DNA of 39,939 bases from Parcubacteria group bacterium GW2011_GWA2_47_26 (lineage in GTDB: Bacteria > Patescibacteriota > Patescibacteriia > GWA2-47-26). Of the stretch, positions 24,541 through 32,935 are shown one piece after another. Each line of letters opens with the position of its first letter. Positions within the stretch are counted from its first letter, which is position 1. Location: contig LCOG01000004.1 of NCBI GenBank assembly GCA_001001705.1, positions 1 to 39,939 on the forward strand, read 5' to 3'. Made by a program: the position numbers and the translations under genes. A model generated the notes under the pieces. It was not told the DNA's origin. It ran no database searches and worked only from the letters and a program-made list of their open reading frames with translations.

Positions 24541-25383
24541 ATGTCCAACGATCAGAGTATTGAAGACAAACAGCTGCAAGCTGCTATTTGGTTTGTACGG
24601 CATAGGATTTTATTGTGGAAAGCGCTGATTTTGGCGCTAGTTTTGATCAATGCAGGTTTCTGGGGCTTTGTAATATTTAGAGTCGGCCTAGATTTGTATT
24701 ATATGCCCGAGCGCAAAAGAATGGATATTGATTTAACGCGCTCCGACGGCAGTCTGTACGCCTATACTGTTGCGCATCAGCCGCAGGCGATAATTGTCAG
24801 CAGTGTGGATAGTTTGGCGATTGGCGAGGCAACTGATGTAGTCGCTAGGCTCACGAATCCTAATATAGATTGGTACGCGCAATTCAGTTATCGCGTTGGA
24901 GTGGGAGAAACAATTGAAATCGCGCGCGATGGTTTTTTGCTTCCGGGCGAGGAGCGCTTATTTTTCAAAACTTTTCGGGATAAGCTGGGCGCCCCAATCT
25001 TTGAAGTTGCAGAAGTTAGGTGGCGTAGGATTAATAAGCACGAGGTTAATGATTTTGCGGCGTTTAGAGGCGAGCGTCTGAATTTTGCCGTTCTGCGGCC
25101 GACTTTCATCCCCGCGGTTCTTGAAGCGCATGGGACAATCAGTCGGGCGCGTTTTTCAATAACCAACAAAAGCGCCTACGGATTTTTTGAGCCGAAATTT
25201 TTAGTGGCGCTTTATCGTGGATCGCAATTGACCGCAATCCAGAGTATTGTGCTGGATCGTTTTAGGAGCGGTGAGACGCGGGAGGTTGAAGTATCTTGGT
25301 ATGATCGTGTTGGCGCGGTGTCTTCCGTGGAGGTGGTGCCCGAGATTGATATTCTAAATCCGGAGGTATATTTGAAGCCGTAG
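24541..25383 (+). CDS. membrane-anchored protein with extracellular beta domains
   Basis: 280 aa. One membrane helix (about residues 30-50, LILALVLINAGFWGFVIFRVG), then an external part with the look of two immunoglobulin-like beta sandwiches (YTVAHQPQAIIVSSVDSLAIGEATDVVARLTNPN; RFSITNKSAYGFFEPKFLVALY; REVEVSWYDR). No enzyme motif. First gene of the cell-shape/peptidoglycan run, so an envelope role is likely by context only. Start fixed by the leader element ending on the ATG. Confidence 0.7.
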   Translation: MSNDQSIEDKQLQAAIWFVRHRILLWKALILALVLINAGFWGFVIFRVGLDLYYMPERKRMDIDLTRSDGSLYAYTVAHQPQAIIVSSVDSLAIGEATDVVARLTNPNIDWYAQFSYRVGVGETIEIARDGFLLPGEERLFFKTFRDKLGAPIFEVAEVRWRRINKHEVNDFAAFRGERLNFAVLRPTFIPAVLEAHGTISRARFSITNKSAYGFFEPKFLVALYRGSQLTAIQSIVLDRFRSGETREVEVSWYDRVGAVSSVEVVPEIDILNPEVYLKP

Positions 25384-25390
25384 CCAATTC

Positions 25391-25555
25391 TAGACCTGTT
25401 GCTTAATAACCTTTTGGCTGTAATTCTCATATTTTGGCTGCGGCTTTGCCAAAGTTTCTCAACATATATATACGCCGTATATGCTTCAAAACTTTGGCTT
25501 CGCCTCGCTCAAAATCTGAAAATTTCGCTACAAAAATTATTAAGCAACAGGTCTA
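25391..25555 (+). repeat. inverted-repeat spacer element, family 2, copy C (165 bp)
   Basis: TAGACCTGTTGCTTAATAA (25391-25409) and its exact reverse complement (25537-25555). Nested inside are GCCAAAGTTT/AAACTTTGGC (25448-25457, 25489-25498) and a central ATATACG-C-CGTATAT. Fills the gap between the membrane protein and rodA, ending 10 nt before the rodA ATG. Confidence 0.85.
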
Positions 25556-25565
25556 ATGCATCCTT

Positions 25566-26651
25566 ATGCCATATTCACTCCATATTGTTAGGAGGATTGA
25601 TTGGCTTCTTTTTTTAAGTGTGGGGTTCCTCTGCGGTTTGAGCCTTATGGCCCTGTGGAGTCTTGATTTGGCGCGCAATCCGGATTTTTTGAATTTCAAA
25701 AAACAGCTTATTTTTATTAGTGTGGGTTTTGCAGCCGCCTTTGCAATGGCAATTTTTGATTATCGCGCTTTGCGTTCAATGGTCCGCTTGCTTTATGTTG
25801 GCGGCCTTATTCTTTTAGCGGCGGTTTTAATTTTTGGCACAACTATTCGAGGCACGAGAGGATGGTTTGTTTTTAGCGACTTAACATTGCAGCCAGTTGA
25901 AATCGCCAAAGTTATCTTGACGATTGCCTTGGCTCGCTTTCTTTCCGTGCGTGCGCATGTTGTTGATTTGAAAGTTTTAGGAGGAGCAGTTTTATTAGGT
26001 ATCGGTTACGCTGGACTTACTATATTACAGCCGGACTTGGGATCAGCCTTTGTGCTTTTGTCTCTAGTAGCGGGCTTGCTATTTTTGACCTTAATACCTT
26101 GGAGATATATTCTTGGATTTTTTTCAGTCTTTATTATAATGGGAGTACTGGCTTGGACATTCTTTTTTAAAGATTATCAAAAGGCGCGCCTTGTAAGTCT
26201 TATAAATCCAAGGCAGGATCCTTTGGGGCAAGGATACAATATTCGCCAGTCCATTATTGCAGTTGGCGCAGGCAGAATTTTAGGACGTGGTCTTGGTGAG
26301 GGCTCCCAAAGCCAGTTGCGTTTTTTGCCCGAGGCACAGACAGACTTTGTATTTGCTGTTCTTGCTGAACAGTTCGGATTTTTAGTGGTGACATTAATAC
26401 TTATGGCTTACGGATTAATCATTTGGAGATTGACAATTTTAGCAAGGCGCGCCAATGACGGATTCGCCCTTTTTTGCATCGCTGGCTTTTTTATTATTCT
26501 CGCCGTGCAAGTTACTTTGAACGTAGGCATGAATTTAGGATTGTTGCCTATTGTTGGTCTTTCTTTGCCGTTTTTATCTTATGGCGGTTCAGCCATACTC
26601 TCCAATTTTTTATTTTTAGGAATAGTACAATCTATAAAAGTGCGGATATAG
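25566..26651 (+). CDS. rodA: RodA (SEDS glycosyltransferase)
   Basis: 361 aa, about ten membrane helices. SEDS hallmarks: LQPVEIAKV, TILQPDLGSAFV, GRGLGEGSQSQLRFLPEAQ, TDFVFAVLAEQFGF, GLLPIVGLSLPFLSYGGSA. Polymerises lipid II into glycan strands together with the class B PBP2 encoded at 37896. The ATG at 25566 follows a spacer element; there is no Shine-Dalgarno. RodA rather than FtsW is chosen from the neighbours mreC, mreD and mrdA. Confidence 0.93.
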   Translation: MPYSLHIVRRIDWLLFLSVGFLCGLSLMALWSLDLARNPDFLNFKKQLIFISVGFAAAFAMAIFDYRALRSMVRLLYVGGLILLAAVLIFGTTIRGTRGWFVFSDLTLQPVEIAKVILTIALARFLSVRAHVVDLKVLGGAVLLGIGYAGLTILQPDLGSAFVLLSLVAGLLFLTLIPWRYILGFFSVFIIMGVLAWTFFFKDYQKARLVSLINPRQDPLGQGYNIRQSIIAVGAGRILGRGLGEGSQSQLRFLPEAQTDFVFAVLAEQFGFLVVTLILMAYGLIIWRLTILARRANDGFALFCIAGFFIILAVQVTLNVGMNLGLLPIVGLSLPFLSYGGSAILSNFLFLGIVQSIKVRI

Positions 26652-26658
26652 CGGTATG

Positions 26659-26760
26659 CCCGGTGCTACAACTGCATGTATTTAAAGTGGCGCCGGTCCA
26701 AAACAAGTATATGCCAATGAATCACATTGATAAGTTTAATACAGTGTTGTAGCACTGGGT
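26659..26760 (+). promoter_or_regulatory. inverted-repeat leader element, family 1, copy B
   Basis: CCCGGTGCTACAACTG and CAGTGTTGTAGCACTGGG as arms (perfect core GTGCTACAAC/GTTGTAGCAC). Interior shares ACAAGTA, GCC and the ATCA...TTAAT..GTTTAA pattern with copy A. It starts 8 nt after the rodA stop and ends on the ATG of the Mur ligase. Confidence 0.75.
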
Positions 26761-28110
26761 ATGATAATAAAAAAACTAATACCAAAAAAATTATTGTCGC
26801 TCTATCATCTTGTGCTGGCCTATTTGGCTGCCAGTTTTTACGGCCGTCCTTCAGATAGAATAATTGTAATTGGGGTAACAGGCACCAATGGCAAATCGAC
26901 CACGGTTAATTTAATCGCCAAAATATTAGAGGAGAGCGGAGCGCGTGTTGGCTTTACCTCAACAGTAAATTTCAGAGTCGGAGATAGGGAATGGTTAAAT
27001 GACGAAAAAATGACCATGCTTGGCCGTTTTAAATTGCAAAAGTTATTGCGCGATATGGTTAAGGCAGGATGTAAGTATGCCGTGATTGAGACATCATCAG
27101 AAGGTATTGTCCAGCATCGTCACGGGGCCATTAATTACGATGCGGCTGTATTTACGAATCTGACCCCTGAACACATTGAATCTCATGGCGGATTTGAAAA
27201 CTACAAAAAGGCCAAAGGGGAGTTGTTTAAAAAATTAAAAATTAAAAATGTAAAATGTAAAATAATTGGCGGGCAGTGCGTGCCGAAAGTTAGCGTGGTC
27301 AACGGCGATGATCCGCATGCAGAGTATTTTTTAAGTTTTCCAGCGGATGAGAAAGTGATATATGGAATAGAGCATTCGGCATCTCCTCAAAGCTTAGCTT
27401 TTTTGCACTCAAAGCTAAGCTTTTCTCGATGCCTCGCACAAAATGTGTATGTGGATGCTACGGGTTCACAATTCGAAATAGATGATGTAAAATTTAGGCT
27501 AAAATTGATGGGAAAGTTTAACGTGTATAATGCTCTTGCCGCAATCGCGTCAGCTTACGCGCTGGGTATTGATTTAAAAATGTGCAAAAGTGCTCTTGAA
27601 AAAGTGCAGGGCATTCCGGGACGTCTGGAGCGCATTGACGAGGGGCAGCCTTTTACTGTTATTATTGATTACGCGCCTGAACCTGCGTCTATGCAAGCGC
27701 TGTATGAAGTGGTTGGCATGTTGCCCCATCAACGCATTATTCATGTTTTAGGTTCTACCGGAGGCGGTCGTGATGTAGCGCGTCGTCCGATTTTGGGAGG
27801 CATTGCCGCACGCAACGCAGATTATGTTATAGTAACTAATGAAGATCCTTATAATGATGATCCGCAGACGATTATTGATGATGTAGCGCGGGGGGCGGAA
27901 GAGGCCATGCGTCAGGTATCAGGTATCAGGTATCAGGCGGTACTGAAAATTTTAGATCGTAAAGAGGCGATTGCCAAAGCGCTATCGCTTGCCCAGTCTG
28001 GTGATCTTGTTTTGATCACGGGCAAAGGTGCAGAGCAGGCCATGGTCGTAAAGCATGGCCAGAAAATACCGTGGGACGATCGTGTTGTCACACGCGAATT
28101 GCTCCACTAG
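26761..28110 (+). CDS. Mur ligase family protein (MurE-like)
   Basis: 449 aa. ATP-grasp-free Mur ligase: P-loop VTGTNGKSTTV (about 40-50), EHIESHGGFENYKKAKGELF, the central DYAPEPASMQALYEV, GSTGGGRDVARRPILG, and C-terminal ITGKGAEQAMV. Order and motifs fit MurE (UDP-MurNAc-tripeptide synthetase), adding the third amino acid to the stem peptide. The N-terminal UDP-binding domain is nearly absent (about 35 residues before the P-loop). At the DNPR position, which marks diaminopimelate enzymes, the sequence is EDPYNDDP, so diaminopimelate is not supported. Two in-frame repeats: a dyad at 27389-27423 and an AGGTATC heptamer triplet at 27914-27937. Confidence 0.9.
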   Translation: MIIKKLIPKKLLSLYHLVLAYLAASFYGRPSDRIIVIGVTGTNGKSTTVNLIAKILEESGARVGFTSTVNFRVGDREWLNDEKMTMLGRFKLQKLLRDMVKAGCKYAVIETSSEGIVQHRHGAINYDAAVFTNLTPEHIESHGGFENYKKAKGELFKKLKIKNVKCKIIGGQCVPKVSVVNGDDPHAEYFLSFPADEKVIYGIEHSASPQSLAFLHSKLSFSRCLAQNVYVDATGSQFEIDDVKFRLKLMGKFNVYNALAAIASAYALGIDLKMCKSALEKVQGIPGRLERIDEGQPFTVIIDYAPEPASMQALYEVVGMLPHQRIIHVLGSTGGGRDVARRPILGGIAARNADYVIVTNEDPYNDDPQTIIDDVARGAEEAMRQVSGIRYQAVLKILDRKEAIAKALSLAQSGDLVLITGKGAEQAMVVKHGQKIPWDDRVVTRELLH

Positions 28111-28212
28111 ACCCGTTGCTTAATAACCTTTTGGCTGTAATTCTCATATTTTGGCTTCGCCTCGCTCAAAATCTGAAAATTTCGCTACAAAAATTATTAA
28201 GCAACAGGTCTA
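28108..28212 (+). repeat. inverted-repeat spacer element, family 2, copy D (105 bp)
   Basis: Outer halves almost identical to copy C, arms TAGACCCGTTGCTTAATAA/TTATTAAGCAACAGGTCTA with one mismatch. Exactly 60 bp shorter: the nested core between two TTTGGCT direct repeats (25433, 25493 in copy C) is missing. The TAG stop of the Mur ligase is the first three bases of the left arm. Confidence 0.85.
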
Positions 28213-28237
28213 GTCTTAAAGCAACGTGTCTAAATAT

Positions 28238-29041
28238 ATGCGAAAAGTGTTTGGAATTCTAGGCGTGTTTGCGCTTTGTTTTGTTGCGATTATTTTGCTT
28301 GCTAAACTCAAAATTGGCATTTTCGCAACTAATTTAGTGAACCCGGTCATAAGACCGATTTTAGCAGGATTATCTTCCGCGGAAGATTGGGTGACACATA
28401 CAATTTCTCTGCCTTTCAAAGCAAAAACGCTGGCTTTAAAAGTTGACGAATTGGAAGGTCTGACGCGGCAGCTTACCGCAGAAAATGCGCGATTTCTGGA
28501 GCTCCAAAACGAAAATGTACAGTTACGGCGAGAACTTAATTTTATTGAACGCATCCAGTATCCGTTTGCCTTAGCCCGTGTTATAGGCAGGGTTAAAGAA
28601 GCCGGGGGAGATTTTTTTATTCTAAATCGCGGAGGGAGTGACGGCGTTGCAGTTGATCAGCCAGTGGTCAGTGATGGTATTTTAATTGGCAAAATAATAC
28701 GAGTTCAAAAATCTGTAAGCATTGCCGTTCCGCTTACGACTTCGGGCCTGAAAACTGCCGCCATGTTTACGGAAAACACAGCAACAGACGGGATTGTTGA
28801 GGGGGAATTAAATGTCAGCCTCAAGATGTCTCTTATATCGAAAGACATTACTCTTATCAATAATATGATAGTTATTACTTCAGGGTTAGAACAGACGATT
28901 CCTCGCGGTTTTGTTATTGGAAAAATAGAGCGGATTGAATCCAAACCGAATGATCTGTTTCAGACTGCGTATTTAAAAATACCTACCTCTTTGCAGAATA
29001 CAACTTTAGTCAATATTATTTTATACCATGCGATTGATTAA
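28238..29041 (+). CDS. mreC: rod shape-determining protein MreC
   Basis: 267 aa. N-terminal membrane helix (about 5-25), coiled coil (ALKVDELEGLTRQLTAENARF), then the MreC beta-barrel core (YPFALARVIGR, FILNRGGSDGVAVDQPVVSDGILIGKI). A scaffold that activates RodA-PBP2. Start chosen at ATG 28238; an in-frame GTG at 28226 would add four residues. The spacer carries element copy D and then 25 nt. Overlaps mreD by 14 bp. Confidence 0.93.
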   Translation: MRKVFGILGVFALCFVAIILLAKLKIGIFATNLVNPVIRPILAGLSSAEDWVTHTISLPFKAKTLALKVDELEGLTRQLTAENARFLELQNENVQLRRELNFIERIQYPFALARVIGRVKEAGGDFFILNRGGSDGVAVDQPVVSDGILIGKIIRVQKSVSIAVPLTTSGLKTAAMFTENTATDGIVEGELNVSLKMSLISKDITLINNMIVITSGLEQTIPRGFVIGKIERIESKPNDLFQTAYLKIPTSLQNTTLVNIILYHAID

Positions 29042-29546
29042 ATCAGCAAAAACAGCGTTTCTTATATTACTGGGCAGTTTATTGCTTTTGGCGCTTACAG
29101 TAAGCAGTAGGTCAATGATAAATTTTCTGCTTATTAGCGCATTGTTTGTTTTGATTACAACTGGCGCGCGGCAAGCATATGTTTGGACGCTTATAGCCGG
29201 AGTTGTTCTTGAAACCATTTCGCCATTTCCGTCGTTTGTTTCTATGGCCACTCTACTCTTTACTGTTTTTTGTGCGCATTTTTTAATTAAAAATTATTTG
29301 AGCCATCGGACATTTTTAGGAATAATAGCTGGTGCTGTGCTTGCTAGTTTGATTTATGAAATTAGCACTTTCTTGTTTTCTCGCTTGGTTAATTTGATTT
29401 TCCGCGGTTTTACGCCAGCTCTAGATTTTAGTTATGGAATTTTTATGGTTCTGCGCTTGCTTTGGACGACACTTGTCTTCGCCATTTTATTTTTAATTGT
29501 GCAAAGATTGTTTCCTAGGGTACGCGGTACGCTTTTGGCATCATAA
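29028..29546 (+). CDS. mreD: MreD-like membrane protein
   Basis: 172 aa, five predicted membrane helices (about 8-27, 31-48, 50-90, 95-112, 140-162), very few charged residues. Sequence conservation in MreD is low, so the call rests on topology, length, and position directly after and overlapping mreC by 14 bp. Partner of MreC in the elongasome. Confidence 0.75.
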   Translation: MRLIKSAKTAFLILLGSLLLLALTVSSRSMINFLLISALFVLITTGARQAYVWTLIAGVVLETISPFPSFVSMATLLFTVFCAHFLIKNYLSHRTFLGIIAGAVLASLIYEISTFLFSRLVNLIFRGFTPALDFSYGIFMVLRLLWTTLVFAILFLIVQRLFPRVRGTLLAS

Positions 29547-29552
29547 ATTTAT

Positions 29553-29957
29553 ATGCCCGACTTCGAAATCTTGCCACATACAGCTGATTTGAGAATAAAA
29601 GTGTATGGCAATTCCAGAGCCGAGCTTTTTCAAAATGCATTGCGCGGAATGTTTGAGAGCATTGCGCCGACATGGAAAGCGGGCGCCGGTGTTCAGCATG
29701 AGATTGCTGTTGTTTCCACTGATCAGAATGCCCTGCTTATTGATTTTCTTTCCGAAGCATTGAGCCTTTCTGATATCAATGATGAGGCATATACTGATAT
29801 TGAAATTACGGAATTCACAAACACAGAACTGCGCGGCACGCTCATTGGAAAATCAATAACACGGTTTGCCATTGAAATTAAGGCGGTTACGCATCACGGG
29901 ATTGATATAAAAAAAATAGGGGAGAGATGGGAGACAGAGATTGTGTTTGATGTATAG
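29553..29957 (+). CDS. archease
   Basis: 134 aa. Family signatures FEILPHTADLRIKVYG at the start, LLIDFLSEAL in the middle, EIKAVTHHG and a C-terminal EIVFDV. Archease promotes guanylylation and turnover of RtcB; the conserved acidic residues (D of HTAD, the Asp near the C-terminus) bind metal. rtcB is the next gene, so the pair is functionally coherent. Its TAG stop is part of element E. Confidence 0.94.
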   Translation: MPDFEILPHTADLRIKVYGNSRAELFQNALRGMFESIAPTWKAGAGVQHEIAVVSTDQNALLIDFLSEALSLSDINDEAYTDIEITEFTNTELRGTLIGKSITRFAIEIKAVTHHGIDIKKIGERWETEIVFDV

Positions 29958-30118
29958 ACCTCTTGCAAAACAATATGTCCTACTGCAATTGCGATCTTTC
30001 GGCTGCAAATCGTGCAGCGTCAGTCATCGTATACTGTGTATACGTTTCCTCGCGCTTCACGATTTTCGCTCGAAATCTCACAATTTCGTTGACGAATAAT
30101 TATTATGCAAGAGGTCTT
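29955..30118 (+). repeat. inverted-repeat spacer element, family 2, copy E (164 bp)
   Basis: TAGACCTCTTGCA (29955-29967) and TGCAAGAGGTCTT (30106-30118). Relative to copy C the arm has C for G on the left and G for C on the right: a compensatory change. Nested AAATCGTG/CACGATTT (30007, 30058) and a central CGTATAC-TGT-GTATACG sit at the same relative places as in C but with different sequence. Starts on the archease stop and ends directly on the rtcB ATG. Confidence 0.85.
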
Positions 30119-31573
30119 ATGAATAACATCACGCGCGAAACACTCAAAAAGGTAAACAATTATGTGTGGGAGATTCCGAAATCGTTTCGGGCGGATATGC
30201 GCGCGCCGGCGCGTATTTATGCTTCCAGCCAAATGCTTGAGGAAATTTTCCGCGATCGTTCGATGTGGCAGATCATTAATGTCGCCACCTTGCCCGGCAT
30301 TCAAAAGGCGGCGATCGCTATGCCCGATATTCATGAAGGCTACGGATTTCCGATCGGCGGGGTGGCGGCAACGGCTACTCACGAAGGCGGCGTAATCTCG
30401 CCGGGCGGCATTGGCTACGATATCAATTGTGGAGTGCGTCTCCTGGTTTCTGATTTTGGGCTTAATGAAATCAAGCCTCATCTCGAAAATCTCGCGGCCG
30501 CAATGTTCCATGCGGTTCCCTCCGGCGTGGGACGCGGAGGAAAATTAAAATTCAGCGAACAAGAATTAAATCATGTGCTCGCAAGAGGCGCCGCACGCAT
30601 GGTAGAATTGGGATACGGCGCACAAGATGATCTTATACACTGCGAAGAAGGGGGCTCCATGGCTGGCGCGGATCCGGAACATGTTTCGAGCCGCGCAAAA
30701 TCACGCGGCAGAGATCAACTCGGCACCCTTGGTTCTGGCAATCATTTTCTTGAGATGCAAGTCGTGGATGAAGTTTTGCTCCCCGATGTAGCGGCAGCTT
30801 TTAGTTTATCAAAAGGTGCGATCGCTGTAATGATCCATTGCGGATCGCGCGGACTTGGACACCAAACCTGTACGGATTATGTGCGTTTAATGCTTCCGCA
30901 GCTTGCGCGATGGGGGATTGTGCTTCCTGACCGCGAACTGGCTTGTGCACCATTTGATTCGCCTGAAGGACAAAAGTATTTTTCAGCCATGGCTGCAAGC
31001 GCTAATTTTGCCTGGGCAAATCGTCATTTAATCGCGCATAATGTGCGTGAAGCATGGAATAGCGTGCTTGGCCGCATAGATAGATTACGTACGATCTATG
31101 ACGTAGCGCATAATATTGGAAAACGAGAAACGCACCAAATTGACGGCAAAGAGGTCGAGGTTATTGTCCATCGCAAAGGCGCCACGCGCGCATTTGGATC
31201 TGGCCGGCCGGAAATTCCGGAAGTGTATCGTGCTGTAGGTCAACCGGTGTTCATTCCCGGAACAATGGGCACGGCCTCTTATGTGCTCGTTGGCACGCAA
31301 ACTGGCATGGAAGCCGCGTTTGGAACTTCTTGTCATGGCGCTGGCCGGCGCATGTCCCGAGCGCAAGCCAAACGTACTGTTCGCGGATCTGAATTGCGGC
31401 AGGCGCTTGAAGCGCGAGGTATTGTAGTGCGTTGCGAATCAGATCCCGGCCTTGCGGAAGAAGCGCCGGAAGCGTATAAAGATGTGGAGAGCGTTGTTGA
31501 TATAGTTGATAAGGTCGGATTAGCCAAAAAAGTCGCTCGTCTTAAGCCGATTGCGGTAATTAAAGGAGGATAA
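30119..31573 (+). CDS. rtcB: RNA-splicing ligase RtcB
   Basis: 484 aa. Joins 2',3'-cyclic phosphate or 3'-phosphate RNA ends to 5'-OH ends using GTP and Mn. Motifs: GGIGYDINCGVRL (metal-binding Asp and Cys), LGSGNHFLE, HCGSRGLGHQ, and SCHGAGRRMSR with the His (residue 406) that carries GMP. Begins MNNITRETLKKVNNYVWEIP. The frame stays open for 52 codons upstream, but that part is translated repeat, so ATG 30119 is chosen. No Shine-Dalgarno. Confidence 0.96.
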   Translation: MNNITRETLKKVNNYVWEIPKSFRADMRAPARIYASSQMLEEIFRDRSMWQIINVATLPGIQKAAIAMPDIHEGYGFPIGGVAATATHEGGVISPGGIGYDINCGVRLLVSDFGLNEIKPHLENLAAAMFHAVPSGVGRGGKLKFSEQELNHVLARGAARMVELGYGAQDDLIHCEEGGSMAGADPEHVSSRAKSRGRDQLGTLGSGNHFLEMQVVDEVLLPDVAAAFSLSKGAIAVMIHCGSRGLGHQTCTDYVRLMLPQLARWGIVLPDRELACAPFDSPEGQKYFSAMAASANFAWANRHLIAHNVREAWNSVLGRIDRLRTIYDVAHNIGKRETHQIDGKEVEVIVHRKGATRAFGSGRPEIPEVYRAVGQPVFIPGTMGTASYVLVGTQTGMEAAFGTSCHGAGRRMSRAQAKRTVRGSELRQALEARGIVVRCESDPGLAEEAPEAYKDVESVVDIVDKVGLAKKVARLKPIAVIKGG

Positions 31574-31596
31574 TAAAATTTAATAATTTTTAACAG

Positions 31597-31613
31597 TCCC
31601 ATAGTCCATAGTC
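31597..31613 (+). repeat. CCATAGT heptamer repeat before the helicase gene
   Basis: CCCATAGTCCATAGTCTT: two CCATAGT units and a partial, 3 nt before the ATG at 31616. Confidence 0.6.
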
Positions 31614-31615
31614 TT

Positions 31616-32914
31616 ATGAATGAACAGCATCATCATCACAATGAATTTTACGGTCTCGGCATTGCACCCGCGCTTTTGCAGATATTGAGCCAGCTAAATT
31701 TTAAAACACCCACTCCAATTCAGGCGCAGGCTATCCCCATCGGGATTGAAGGTAAAGATATTGTAGGAATTGCGCAAACCGGCACCGGAAAGACTCTTGC
31801 ATTTGGTATTCCGGTCATTCAACGCTTGGCCCAAATAAAAGGCAAGGCGCTTATTGTATTGCCTACCCGCGAGCTTGTGCTTCAGGTTGAAGAGGTGCTT
31901 CGCACCATAGGAAAGCGCATCAGATTGAGAACCGCGGTGCTGATCGGGGGTGCGCCTATGGGACCGCAATTGCACTCGCTTTCTGCCAACCCGCATATCA
32001 TTATCGCAACCCCCGGGCGTCTCATTGATCATCTTAATCAAAAAAATATACGTCTCAACAACGTTTCAATTGTGGTATTTGATGAAGCGGATCGCATGCT
32101 TGATATGGGATTTGCGCCGCAGGTAAAAAAGATTTTTCAAGCATTGCCAGACGCTTCAAAGCGGCAAACTATGCTGTTTTCAGCAACTATGCCGCCTGAA
32201 ATCATGGAGATTGCGGTGACACACATGAAACTGCCCGTGCGTGTTGAAATCGCGCCGTCCGGAACGACCGTTGAGCGGGTTACTCAAGAGCTTTTTATTG
32301 TGCCCAGAGATCAGAAGCTCGGCCTTCTTAAAAAAATGCTGGAGACATATCACGGTTCAGCTCTTATTTTTACCCGCACAAAACATGTCGCAAAAAAAAT
32401 TGTGAGACAGATCCGAGCGCTTGGATTTAGCGCCGCGGAAATCCATTCCAACCGAACGCTTAGCCAGCGAAAAGACGCACTGCAAGGATTCAAATCAGGG
32501 AAATACCGCGTACTTGTGGCAACGGATATTGCCTCGCGGGGGATTGACGTAGTAGGTATTGAACTAGTGCTTAATTTCGATCTGCCGGCTACCTCGGATG
32601 ATTACGTACATAGAATCGGGCGCACCGCGCGCGCCGGCGCGGTTGGCCATGCCATCACCTTTGCGATGCCGGGGGAACAACGCGAGGTTCGCGCGATAGA
32701 GAATTTGATTAGAAAACGTTTGCCGATCTCCAAACTTCCTGAACTTCCGAAACTCAATATTCCCGAATTTTTTCCGTCGTCTGAACGCCGATTACACTCA
32801 ATTTCCCCTCCTTTTCGAGGAGGGGTTAGGGGTGGTGGAAGCGGGCGTCCCTACCATCCCCGTCGTCCGCGCAATCCGCATCAGCGTTTTCATCCCCGCC
32901 ATCCCCGTCGCTAG
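31616..32914 (+). CDS. DEAD-box RNA helicase (RhlE-like)
   Basis: 432 aa. All core motifs: AQTGTGKT, PTRELVLQ, TPGRLIDHL, DEADRMLDMG, SATMPPE, IFTRTKHVAKKI, ATDIASRGIDV and HRIGRTARAG. Unwinds RNA duplexes, probably in ribosome assembly or mRNA decay. The N-terminus has a run of His (HHHH). The C-terminal tail (from about residue 390) is basic and low complexity and passes through a common GC dyad (32803-32836), giving SPPFRGGVRGG, then arginine/proline-rich repeats. The tail may bind RNA. Confidence 0.95.
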   Translation: MNEQHHHHNEFYGLGIAPALLQILSQLNFKTPTPIQAQAIPIGIEGKDIVGIAQTGTGKTLAFGIPVIQRLAQIKGKALIVLPTRELVLQVEEVLRTIGKRIRLRTAVLIGGAPMGPQLHSLSANPHIIIATPGRLIDHLNQKNIRLNNVSIVVFDEADRMLDMGFAPQVKKIFQALPDASKRQTMLFSATMPPEIMEIAVTHMKLPVRVEIAPSGTTVERVTQELFIVPRDQKLGLLKKMLETYHGSALIFTRTKHVAKKIVRQIRALGFSAAEIHSNRTLSQRKDALQGFKSGKYRVLVATDIASRGIDVVGIELVLNFDLPATSDDYVHRIGRTARAGAVGHAITFAMPGEQREVRAIENLIRKRLPISKLPELPKLNIPEFFPSSERRLHSISPPFRGGVRGGGSGRPYHPRRPRNPHQRFHPRHPRR

Positions 32915-32935
32915 CTATACTCTTTCTTAAAAGGT

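Noticed and set aside
29963-30118. N-terminal extension of RtcB (52 codons)
   Set aside because: It is the open translation of spacer element E; RtcB homology starts at the ATG at 30119.
30690-30715. In-frame repeat insertion in rtcB (VSSRAKSRGRDQ)
   Set aside because: RtcB proteins normally have a VSERAKERGR-like segment at this place, so it is ordinary protein sequence despite the small GC dyad.
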